Below are positions 1 through 5,946 of a DNA stretch of 6,021 nucleotides, piece by piece. The notes beneath the pieces are model-generated. The model did no database searches. It saw only the letters and a list, made by a program, of their open reading frames with translations, and was not told where the DNA came from. The DNA is from Sphingomonadales bacterium UBA6171. Lineage in GTDB: Bacteria > Pseudomonadota > Alphaproteobacteria > Sphingomonadales > Sphingomonadaceae. The first letter of the stretch is position 1. Every line of letters starts with the position of its first letter. The stretch covers positions 1 through 6,021 of the forward strand of contig DITZ01000092.1 in assembly GCA_002422985.1 (NCBI GenBank), in the 5' to 3' direction. The position numbers and the translations under genes are program-made.

Positions 1-838
1 CCAGGAAGCCGGCGGTAAGGAAGAAGCCCACGGCATTATGGCCATACCACCATTGGGTCAGCGCATCCTGCACCCCGGCGAACAGGCTGTAGCTCTTCTC
101 GCTGAACCCGGCCGGCACCGCCAGATTATTGACGATGTGCAGCATGGCGATGGTGATGATGAAGGCGAGATAGAACCAGTTGGCCACATAGATATGCGGT
201 TCGCGCCGCTTCACGATGGTGCCCACAAATACGGCGAGATAGGAGACCCAGACGACGGCGAGCCACAGATCGACATACCATTCCGGCTCGGCATATTCCC
301 TGGACTGGGTGATGCCCAGCACATAGCCGGTCGCCGCCAGCACGATGAACAGCTGATAGCCCCAGAACACGAACCAGGCCAGTTCCGGCGCAAACAGCCG
401 GGTGCGGCAGGTGCGCTGCACCACATGGAAAGAGGTGGCGAGCAGCGCATTGCCGCCGAATGCGAAAATCACGGCGGAGGTGTGCAGCGGCCGCAGCCGG
501 CCAAAGGTCGTCCATTCCAGATTGAGGTTCAACAGCGGAAAGGCGAGCTGCGCGGCCACCACCACGCCCACCAGCATGCCGACCACGCCCCAGAAACAGG
601 TGGCGATGATGCCGGCCATGATGACGCCATCATCATAATTGCCGCTCGACGGGCTGAGAATCCAGCGGCCGTCGGTCGTCGGCTTCAGCCGGCCGACGGT
701 GGTGGCAAGCGCCAGCAGCGAGGCGATGAGGATGATCGCGCCGTGAAAGGCGAACCCGCCGCTGTGCGCGGTCGCGATCATGAACAGCGCCATGATGGCA
801 AACAGGATGGAGGCGCCGGCCTGGATGGCTGCTGTCAT
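1..838 (-). CDS. ccoN: cbb3-type cytochrome c oxidase subunit I, CcoN (N-terminal part)
   Basis: This is the catalytic heme-copper subunit of the cbb3 terminal oxidase, an inner-membrane enzyme that reduces O2 to water at low oxygen tension. The reverse strand reads without interruption from the ATG at 838 to the window edge, giving 279 residues of an expected 500 or so. Residues 1-105 form hydrophobic segments that look like the N-terminal extension of alphaproteobacterial CcoN. The core begins with WTTFGRLRPLHTSAVIFAFG (109-128), in which H119 matches the low-spin heme b ligand. EYAEPEWYVD (181-190), VANWFYLAFI (218-227) and WWYGHNAVGFF (263-273) follow; H267 in the last matches a CuB ligand. 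The remaining CuB and heme ligands lie off the left edge. The start is supported by an AGGA seven bases upstream. An FNR/FixK box upstream implies induction by low oxygen. The identification is secure. Confidence 0.96.
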   Translation of the reverse strand, partial: MTAAIQAGASILFAIMALFMIATAHSGGFAFHGAIILIASLLALATTVGRLKPTTDGRWILSPSSGNYDDGVIMAGIIATCFWGVVGMLVGVVVAAQLAFPLLNLNLEWTTFGRLRPLHTSAVIFAFGGNALLATSFHVVQRTCRTRLFAPELAWFVFWGYQLFIVLAATGYVLGITQSREYAEPEWYVDLWLAVVWVSYLAVFVGTIVKRREPHIYVANWFYLAFIITIAMLHIVNNLAVPAGFSEKSYSLFAGVQDALTQWWYGHNAVGFFLTAGFL

Positions 839-845
839 GCTATGT

Positions 846-849
846 TCCT
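846..849 (-). promoter_or_regulatory. Ribosome binding site of ccoN
   Basis: AGGA on the minus strand, seven bases before the ATG at 838. It fixes the start of ccoN, which has no better upstream candidate. Confidence 0.7.
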
Positions 850-930
850 GCACTTGGGCTGAAACCGTGCGGAATGGACCGCGCGGCTGCCGTGATTGTC
901 CGCCCTTGGCCCATCGCCGGCACGCCGGCC

Positions 931-944
931 TTGATGCAGGTCAA
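931..944 (-). promoter_or_regulatory. FNR/FixK-type binding site upstream of ccoN
   Basis: On the minus strand the site reads TTGACCTGCATCAA, which matches the FNR/Anr/FixK pattern TTGAY-N4-ATCAA. The outer half-sites TTGA and TCAA are perfect. Its centre lies about 99 bases upstream of the ccoN ATG. Regulators of this family activate ccoNOPQ operons in many proteobacteria when oxygen is low, so the position makes biological sense. A GACAAT hexamer at 900-895 could be the -10. It sits about 8 bases farther from the box centre than a classical -41.5 site would require, so the transcription start is not settled. The box is nearly symmetric, but it is over 220 bases from phhA, so ccoN is the likely target. 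Confidence 0.75.
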
Positions 945-1041
945 AACGGATGGAAGTGGGGCCGGGCATGCGGGGAAGGCAAAATGCCGCGCCCCCGCTC
1001 GCGCCGGACAGGCCGGCCGCGCCGATGGTTGCGACATGATC

Positions 1042-1057
1042 GATGACAGGTATCATC
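1042..1057. repeat. Imperfect inverted repeat in the ccoN-phhA intergenic region
   Basis: GATGA and TCATC flank six bases (CAGGTA), forming a 16-bp dyad with six of eight positions paired. It sits about 115 bp upstream of the phhA start, where an operator for an amino-acid-catabolism regulator could lie. No known regulator motif is recognised and chance is a fair alternative. Confidence 0.25.
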
Positions 1058-1130
1058 ATATCCCCTCTGTCGTCGCGCCGTCGCCCAACGGCGCGCAGCG
1101 GCAGCCTAGACCAGATAGATGGCAATTCAA

Positions 1131-1159
1131 GAGACAGGGCCGGATTGGCGCGCTATTAT
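1131..1159 (+). promoter_or_regulatory. Sigma70-like promoter of phhA, predicted leaderless
   Basis: GAGACA (1131-1136) matches four of six -35 positions. After a 17-bp spacer comes TATTAT (1154-1159), which matches five of six -10 positions. With the usual distance from the -10, transcription would start at about 1166, the A of the phhA ATG, leaving no 5' leader. That fits the lack of a Shine-Dalgarno sequence in front of this ATG. The promoter is inferred from sequence alone. Confidence 0.5.
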
Positions 1160-1165
1160 CTGCCG

Positions 1166-1957
1166 ATGCAGGATATTTGCGAAGCTCCGCCCGCAGGGGC
1201 CGCGCCGGACTGGACCGTGCCGCAGAACTGGGCGCATTACACCGCGCAGGACCATCGGCTGTGGGATCATCTGTTCGATCGCCAGTCCCGCCTGCTGCCC
1301 GGCCGCGCGGTGCCGGAGTTTCTGGCCGGCCTGAAGCTGTTGCGGATGGACGCCGGCGGCGTGCCCGATTTCGGCGCATTGTCAGACCGGCTGATGCGCG
1401 CCACCGGCTGGCAGGTGGTCGCCGTGCCGGGTCTGGTGCCCGATGCCGTGTTTTTCGAGCATCTGGCCAACCGCCGCTTTGTGGCCGGCAATTTCCTGCG
1501 CACCCCGGAACAGACAGACTATCTTCAGGAACCGGACGTGTTTCATGATGTGTTCGGCCATGTGCCGCTGCTCGCGCACCCGCTGTTCGCCGATTATATG
1601 CAGGCCTATGGCGAAGGCGGCCTGCGCTCCATCCGGTTTGGCGCGCTGCACAAGCTGGCGCGGCTCTATTGGTATACGGTGGAATTCGGGCTGATCCGCG
1701 GCGAAGACGGCCCGCGCATCTATGGCGCCGGCATCGTCTCCTCCCACGCCGAAAGCCTGTATGCGCTGGACAGCGACCGGCCCCGCCGCCCCGCCTTCAA
1801 TCTGGAGCGGGTGATGCGCACGCGATACCGCATCGACCGTTTCCAGGACGCCTATTTCGTCATCGACAGCTTTGAAGACCTGCTGCGCCAGACGCTGGAA
1901 GCCGATTTCGCCCCGCTTTACGCCCGCCTGGAAACGCTGGAGGATCTGGAGCCTTAG
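1166..1957 (+). CDS. phhA: Phenylalanine 4-hydroxylase
   Basis: A cytoplasmic, non-heme iron, pterin-dependent monooxygenase that turns L-phenylalanine into L-tyrosine, the first step of phenylalanine degradation. The 263-residue product is a single catalytic domain of the usual bacterial length. Iron ligands are visible: H127 and H132 in FHDVFGH and E173 in YWYTVEFGL, in the same order as in Chromobacterium and Pseudomonas enzymes. Other family blocks are FLRTPEQTDYLQEPD (110-124), GAGIVSSHAE (187-196) and the C-terminal VMRTRYRIDRFQDAYFVI (217-234). The open frame extends upstream to an ATG at 1043, but that extension is Arg/Ser-rich and unlike the family. An in-frame TTG at 1145 is a less likely start. 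The ATG at 1166 has no ribosome binding site but sits at the predicted transcription start. The gene converges with the downstream isomerase. A pterin-recycling dehydratase (phhB) is not in view. Confidence 0.95.
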   Translation: MQDICEAPPAGAAPDWTVPQNWAHYTAQDHRLWDHLFDRQSRLLPGRAVPEFLAGLKLLRMDAGGVPDFGALSDRLMRATGWQVVAVPGLVPDAVFFEHLANRRFVAGNFLRTPEQTDYLQEPDVFHDVFGHVPLLAHPLFADYMQAYGEGGLRSIRFGALHKLARLYWYTVEFGLIRGEDGPRIYGAGIVSSHAESLYALDSDRPRRPAFNLERVMRTRYRIDRFQDAYFVIDSFEDLLRQTLEADFAPLYARLETLEDLEP

Positions 1958-1968
1958 GCGACTTCACC

Positions 1969-1978
1969 GCGACGTCGC
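1969..1978. repeat. 10-bp palindrome in the convergent phhA/isomerase gap
   Basis: GCGACGTCGC is a perfect palindrome, 11 bases after the phhA stop. A copy of GCGAC at 1958-1962 can also pair with GTCGC at 1974-1978. There is no T-run on either side, so an intrinsic terminator is not supported; it may be chance in GC-rich DNA. Confidence 0.25.
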
Positions 1979-1993
1979 TGACCCCACCCCCCA

Positions 1994-2602
1994 TCACCGA
2001 ACCCGCCGCGCCGAAATAATCCGGATCACCGGCTCCAGCATCTGCCCTTTCATCACGCCCACGCCCTCGGTGGGTGATGTGGGCGCGTTCAGGATCGTGC
2101 GCACCACATCCATCCCGTCCCCCACCCGCCCAAAGGCAGCGAAACCCATATTATCCCCCGCCGCCTTGGGATCAGCGTCCAGCGACGGCAAATCCCCCAC
2201 CAAGATGAAGAAATCCGCCGTCGCGCTCCCCGGTGCCGCGCGCGCCAGCGACAGCGTGCCGTCCACATGCGACAGGCCGGTTATCGTCGTCGGTTCGTGC
2301 GCCACCGGCGGCAGGCTGCGCTTCGGGTCAGATTTCACCCCGCCCTGCACCAGCCCCAGCATCGGCTCCGCCCGCAGCTTCACCGCGCGATAGAAGCTCG
2401 TCCCGTCCAGCCGCTGCTGATCGACATAGCGCAGGAAATTGGCGGTGGTGAGCGGTGCGCGCTCCTCCTCCAGCACCAGGGTAATCGGCCCGGCGCTGGT
2501 GGTCAGCAGCACCTGCACCGTGCGCGGCGCATCCTGTGCCGGCACCGGCGCGGCAAACAGCGCGGCCAGCAGCAGCGCACTCGTTCGAATCATGGCGTTC
2601 AT
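1994..2602 (-). CDS. Exported cyclophilin-type peptidyl-prolyl cis-trans isomerase
   Basis: A cyclophilin-fold protein, which catalyses or assists proline isomerisation during protein folding and here probably acts in the periplasm. From the ATG at 2602 it has 202 residues. Residues 1-22 form a signal peptide (MNAMIR, then a hydrophobic Leu/Ala stretch, then APVPA before QDAP). The domain starts at VQVLLTTSAGPITLVLEEERAP and shows TTANFLRYV, FYRAV (whose Arg72 matches the catalytic arginine of cyclophilin A), GLVQGG, ADFFILVGDLPSLD and GFAAFGRVGDGMDVV. The usual His before VFGKV is replaced by Phe in GFAAFGRV, as in many bacterial cyclophilins. The start is uncertain. In-frame ATGs lie at 2674, 2611, 2602 and 2593, none with a good ribosome binding site; 2602 or 2593 gives the most typical signal peptide. 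It converges on phhA, 36 bp away. Family assignment is firm; the client is unknown. Confidence 0.88.
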   Translation of the reverse strand: MNAMIRTSALLLAALFAAPVPAQDAPRTVQVLLTTSAGPITLVLEEERAPLTTANFLRYVDQQRLDGTSFYRAVKLRAEPMLGLVQGGVKSDPKRSLPPVAHEPTTITGLSHVDGTLSLARAAPGSATADFFILVGDLPSLDADPKAAGDNMGFAAFGRVGDGMDVVRTILNAPTSPTEGVGVMKGQMLEPVIRIISARRVR

Positions 2603-2739
2603 GGCCGCCATGATAAGCAGCTGTTGCCGCAAATCCACGCTGCCCGTGCCTTCGCCGGCAAACAGGGACATCATCGCGCCGTTCGGGCAATGTTCATGGG
2701 GGATTTGTCACGCGCACCCCGTATTGCTTCAGGACTGAC
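2603..2739. other. Divergent intergenic region, isomerase / TonB-dependent receptor
   Basis: About 137 bp that should hold both promoters. I see no Fur-like or Zur-like palindrome and no well-spaced -35/-10 pair on either strand. TTGTCA (2705-2710) and TATTGC (2722-2727) each look promoter-like, but only 11 bp separate them. Confidence 0.4.
2731..2734 (+). promoter_or_regulatory. Ribosome binding site of the TonB-dependent receptor
   Basis: AGGA five bases before the ATG at 2740; it supports that start, which also begins a good signal peptide. Confidence 0.7.
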
Positions 2740-5271
2740 ATGACATATAAATCCCTCCTTCTGCTGGCGGCCGTTCTGCCACATCCACTCGCCGCACAGA
2801 CCGCCCCCGCCATCAGCGCCGCGCCGGCACCGGCCAGCCAGACCAGACAGGCGGAAACCGCCGTCAGCGACACGCCCGCGCTCCCCGCGCCGACACAGGT
2901 AGACGCGGAGGTGGAGGAGATTCTCGTCTCGGTCGGCCGCCAGCGCGGCGCGGTGGAGGGCGACATTCAGCCCGAGGTGCAGCTGGGCCCGCGCGACATC
3001 CGCGCGCTGGGCGCCGGCAGCATCTCCGATCTCATCGACGCGCTCGGCCCCGAGCTGCGTTCCGGCCGTGGCCGCAGCGATGGCCCGCCGGTGGTGCTGG
3101 TGGATGGCCGCCGCACATCGGGTTTCCAGGAAATCCGCAACCTGCCGCCCGAAGCCATTGAACGGGTGGACATTCTGCCAGAGGAAGTGGCGCTGCGCTA
3201 TGGCTATCGCGCCGATCAGCGCGTCATCAATTTCGTGCTGCGCCAACGTTTCCGCGCCGTCACCGTGCAACTGGAACCGAAATTCGCCACCGACGGCGGC
3301 CGCCCGACGATGGAGGCGGAGGGCAATATCCTGCGCATCCGCAACGGCACGCGCATCAGCATCGAAGGCCAGTATGAGCATCAGTCCATGCTGCGCGAAA
3401 GCTGGCGTGATGTGCTGGTGGATCCGGCGACAGACCGGGCACAGGCCGCCCGCAACGCCGAACAGCGCAGCCTCCTTTCCCAAAGCGACAATGTGCAGAT
3501 CGGCGGCAGCTGGAGCGGCGGACTTTCCGAACATGTCACCGCCTCGGTCAACACCCGCTTCGAGGCGACCGACAGCCGCTCACTGAACGGCCTGCCGTCC
3601 GCCGCGCTTGCCAGCGGTGCGGCGGCCGACCCGCTCGAACGTCTGCGCCAGCAGCGCTCGGCCCGCGCCGGCACCGCCGTCAACGGCCCCATCGGCGACT
3701 GGCGCTGGTCGCTCACCGCCTCCTACGACTATGCCACGTCCGACACCGACACGGATCGCGAAGGCAGCGGCGGCGTGCTGCGCACCGATAGCGCGCGCAC
3801 CAGAACCGGCTCCGGACAGGCCGATTTCCTGCTCAACGGCGCGCTGGCCGAACTGCCGGCCGGCCGCATCACCACCAGTTTGCGCGCCGGCGTGGAGCGG
3901 CAGGATCAGGATAATGAAAGCCAGCGCGCCGGCGTCATCACCAAATCCGCCCTTGGCCGCACAAGGGGCGAGTTCACGGCCAATGTCGATCTCCCCATCT
4001 CAAGCCGCCGCCGTGGCGTGCTGTCGGCGATTGGCGACCTGTCGCTCAACGGCAATGTCGCGGTTGAAAGCCTGTCCGATTTCGGCACGCTCACCACCTA
4101 TGGCTATGGCCTGAACTGGCGCCCGGCCGATTTCATCTCCTTTCTGGCGTCGGGCACGCATGAACAGGGCGCGCCCGGCATCGCGCAACTGGGCGATCCG
4201 CTGCTCGCCACCCCCAATGTGCGCGTCTTTGATTTCGTCAACGGCGAAACGGTGGACATCACCCGGCTGGATGGCGGCAACCGCGACCTTTTGTCTGATT
4301 CGCGCCGTGTGCTGAAGCTGGGCATGAACATCCAGCCGATAAAGGACACGGACTTCTCCATCCGCGCCGATTTCATCGACAGCCATATAAGCAATCCCGT
4401 GTCCGGCTTTCCCACCAACACGCCGGAGATCGAGGCCGCTTTCCCAAACCGTTTCCTGCGCGACGCGAGCGGCCGCCTGCTGCAAATCGACAACCGCCCG
4501 GTGAACTTCCGGTCGCAGGACCGGCAGGAACTGCGCTGGGGCATCAGCTGGTCGGAAACGCTGGAGGCCAGCGCGCGGGAAAAGGCCGCGATGGAAGCGC
4601 GCATGGCCGAAGCCCGCGCCCGCGCGCCCCGGCCGGCCGGCACACCCGGCCCCGGCACCCAGCCCGCCCCCGGCACCCCGGCGGCAGGCGGCGGTCCGCG
4701 CATGGCTGGCGGCCCCGGTGGTGGTGGCATGCGCGGCGGCATGCGCCCCGGCGAGGGCCGCATGAACCTCACCCTCTACCACACCATGCGCTTCCAGGAT
4801 GAAATCAGCATCCGCGATGGCGTGCCGGTGCTCGATCTGCTGAACGGCTCCGCCACCGGCAGCCGGGGCGGCGTGTCCCGCCACGAGATCGAGGCGCGCG
4901 CCTTTGGCGCCAAAAATGGCATCGGCTCGCGCCTGTCCGCCACCTGGAAATCCGGCACCACCCTGTTGGCGGAACCGGGCGGCGCGCCCACGCCGGAAGA
5001 TCTGTTCTTCTCGCCCTATATGTCCACCGATCTGCGCTTGTTCGTCGATTTCGGCCAGCGGCCGGGCGTGGCGCGCAAACATCCCTTGCTGCGCGGCGCG
5101 CGCATGACGCTGGGCGTGGACAATCTCTTCAACGCCCGCCAGCAGGTGCAGGATCGGGAGGGCAACACCCCCATCGGCTATCAGCCCAATCTGCTGGACC
5201 CGCTGGGCCGCACGGTTTTCATCAGTGTCCGCAAGATTTTCCTGCCGGGCTTCCGCACGCAGCAGGGATAG
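2740..5271 (+). CDS. TonB-dependent outer-membrane receptor, sphingomonad type
   Basis: An 843-residue outer-membrane receptor, expected to import a ligand using TonB energy. Residues 1-19 are a signal peptide (MTYKSLLLLAAV...LAA). An Ala/Pro/Thr-rich linker (20-57) leads to EEILVSVG (59-66), which resembles the TonB boxes of sphingomonad receptors. The plug is about 75-170. It contains VVLVDGRR (118-125) and IRNLPPEAIERVDILPEEVALRYGY, then RVINFVLRQ (161-169) where ordinary receptors have a Gly-rich GGVINIITK-like end. The beta-barrel follows, with alternating strand patterns. Residues about 626-674 are a Pro/Gly/Met/Arg low-complexity insert, after which MNLTLYHTMRFQDEISIRDG resumes the barrel. 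The C-terminus has the typical GVDNLFNAR (792-800) and LDPLGRTVFISVRKIF, but a short GFRTQQG-type tail follows instead of a terminal aromatic residue. The ABC gene begins 15 bp downstream, so the two are probably co-transcribed. The substrate is not known. Confidence 0.9.
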   Translation: MTYKSLLLLAAVLPHPLAAQTAPAISAAPAPASQTRQAETAVSDTPALPAPTQVDAEVEEILVSVGRQRGAVEGDIQPEVQLGPRDIRALGAGSISDLIDALGPELRSGRGRSDGPPVVLVDGRRTSGFQEIRNLPPEAIERVDILPEEVALRYGYRADQRVINFVLRQRFRAVTVQLEPKFATDGGRPTMEAEGNILRIRNGTRISIEGQYEHQSMLRESWRDVLVDPATDRAQAARNAEQRSLLSQSDNVQIGGSWSGGLSEHVTASVNTRFEATDSRSLNGLPSAALASGAAADPLERLRQQRSARAGTAVNGPIGDWRWSLTASYDYATSDTDTDREGSGGVLRTDSARTRTGSGQADFLLNGALAELPAGRITTSLRAGVERQDQDNESQRAGVITKSALGRTRGEFTANVDLPISSRRRGVLSAIGDLSLNGNVAVESLSDFGTLTTYGYGLNWRPADFISFLASGTHEQGAPGIAQLGDPLLATPNVRVFDFVNGETVDITRLDGGNRDLLSDSRRVLKLGMNIQPIKDTDFSIRADFIDSHISNPVSGFPTNTPEIEAAFPNRFLRDASGRLLQIDNRPVNFRSQDRQELRWGISWSETLEASAREKAAMEARMAEARARAPRPAGTPGPGTQPAPGTPAAGGGPRMAGGPGGGGMRGGMRPGEGRMNLTLYHTMRFQDEISIRDGVPVLDLLNGSATGSRGGVSRHEIEARAFGAKNGIGSRLSATWKSGTTLLAEPGGAPTPEDLFFSPYMSTDLRLFVDFGQRPGVARKHPLLRGARMTLGVDNLFNARQQVQDREGNTPIGYQPNLLDPLGRTVFISVRKIFLPGFRTQQG
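4615..4761 (+). repeat. Low-complexity Pro/Gly/Met-rich coding insert in the receptor
   Basis: This stretch encodes residues 626-674 of the receptor. The first half is rich in Pro, Gly, Thr and Ala (GTPGPGTQPAPGTPAAGGG). The second half is Gly/Met/Arg-rich (GGGGMRGGMRPGEGRM). At DNA level, short CCCGGCACC-like and GGCATGCGC units recur. It most likely forms a disordered loop between barrel strands. I recall similar Gly-rich loops at this place in related sphingomonad receptors, so it is probably a family trait with variable length. Confidence 0.7.
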
Positions 5272-5278
5272 CATAGGC

Positions 5279-5281
5279 AGG
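5279..5281 (+). promoter_or_regulatory. Ribosome binding site of the ABC ATPase gene
   Basis: AGG five bases before the ATG at 5287, within the 15-bp gap after the receptor stop codon. A second AGG lies at 5275-5277. Confidence 0.5.
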
Positions 5282-5286
5282 CTGCC

Positions 5287-5946
5287 ATGATCCTGTCCGT
5301 CGAAACGCTCGCCTGGCGCTATCCCGGCGGTCAGGGCGTGGGGCCGCTCTCTTTCGCGCTGGCGCAAGGCGAAGCGGCGCTGCTGCTCGGCCCGTCGGGT
5401 TCCGGCAAGACGACGCTGATGAACCTGATGGCCGGCCTCCGCACGCCGCAGCAGGGCAGGGTGCTGCTGGACGGCCGGTCCATGGGCGCGCTGCCCGCAC
5501 CGGCGCGCGACGTGCTGCGCCGCGAAACGCTGGGGCTGATTTTCCAGACGCTCAGGCTGGTCTCCGCGCTCGGCGTGCGCGCCAATCTGGCGCTGGCGCG
5601 CCAGTTGGCCGGGCTGCCGGCGGATGCCGCCTTTGCCGACAGCCTGCTGGCACGGCTCAACCTCTCGCACCGGGCCGACGCCCTGCCGCGCACACTCTCA
5701 CAGGGAGAGGCGCAGCGCGCCGCCATTGCCCGCGCCCTTGTCACCCGCCCGCGCCTGCTGGTGGCAGACGAGCCGACCTCCGCGCTCGATGCCGCGAACG
5801 CCACCACCGTTGCCGCGCTGCTGAAGGAAAGCGCGGCCGACAATGGCGCGGCGCTGCTCGTCATCACCCATGACGACCGGCTGGCCGCCCATTTCCACCG
5901 CGCCATCCGGCTCGGCGCGGATGGCCTGCTGGCAGACGCCGCCTGA
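5287..5946 (+). CDS. ABC transporter ATP-binding protein, MacB/LolD-like
   Basis: A 219-residue cytoplasmic ATPase that would power an inner-membrane permease. All nucleotide-binding motifs are present in order: aromatic A-loop in WRYPGG (10-15), Walker A GPSGSGKT (35-42), Q-loop Gln87 in GLIFQTLRLV, signature LSQGE (137-141), Walker B LLVADE (157-162), D-loop SALD (165-168) and switch His195 in VITHDD. The length and the IFQ...L/ADEPTSALD pattern fit the MacB/LolD/FtsE group, which works with FtsX-like permeases. The signature LSQGE departs from the usual LSGGQ, although the catalytic residues remain. The gene sits between the receptor and a permease start that overlaps its stop codon by one base. 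The role could be lipoprotein or envelope-substrate handling, export or metal-related transport; sequence alone does not decide. Confidence 0.93.
   Translation: MILSVETLAWRYPGGQGVGPLSFALAQGEAALLLGPSGSGKTTLMNLMAGLRTPQQGRVLLDGRSMGALPAPARDVLRRETLGLIFQTLRLVSALGVRANLALARQLAGLPADAAFADSLLARLNLSHRADALPRTLSQGEAQRAAIARALVTRPRLLVADEPTSALDAANATTVAALLKESAADNGAALLVITHDDRLAAHFHRAIRLGADGLLADAA

Larger units (their letters stand above)
839..1165. other. Divergent intergenic region between ccoN and phhA
   Basis: 327 bp without a convincing gene. It holds the ccoN ribosome binding site, the FNR/FixK box (931-944), an imperfect dyad (1042-1057) and the phhA promoter (1131-1159). The open frames that cross it encode Arg/Pro/Gly-rich low-complexity protein with no recognisable domain, as expected by chance at this GC content. 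GGCCGGCC at 1011-1018 is a perfect palindrome but typical of GC-rich DNA. Confidence 0.6.

Noticed and set aside
38..862. 274-codon open frame on the plus strand
   Set aside because: Antisense to ccoN. Its His/Gln/Gly/Arg-rich product mirrors the membrane-protein codons of ccoN, which is unambiguous on the other strand.
965..988. Hairpin GGCAT / ATGCC in the ccoN upstream region
   Set aside because: A five-pair stem around a 15-base loop is too weak to separate from chance in this GC-rich spacer.
835..1125. 96-codon minus-strand frame across the ccoN upstream region
   Set aside because: It runs over the FNR box and ccoN ribosome binding site, has no ribosome binding site of its own and no recognisable sequence.
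1043..1165. 41-residue N-terminal extension of phhA from the ATG at 1043
   Set aside because: The added residues are Arg/Ser-rich, do not resemble phenylalanine hydroxylase N-termini and would overlap the predicted promoter; starting at 1166 gives the usual bacterial length.
1958..1993. Bidirectional intrinsic terminator between the convergent phhA and isomerase genes
   Set aside because: A 10-bp palindrome and a five-pair stem are present, but there is no T-run on either strand.
2705..2727. Promoter TTGTCA / TATTGC for the receptor
   Set aside because: The hexamers are only 11 bp apart and the implied transcription start would fall inside the ribosome binding site.
2671..3534. 287-codon open frame on the minus strand
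   Set aside because: Antisense to the N-terminal part of the receptor, with a low-complexity composition and no recognisable fold; the receptor frame has clear signal peptide and plug motifs.
4000..5670. 556-codon open frame on the minus strand
   Set aside because: It lies antisense to the receptor and ATPase genes, is rich in Ala, Arg, Gln, Gly and His without any domain, and is a by-product of high GC at third codon positions of the real genes.
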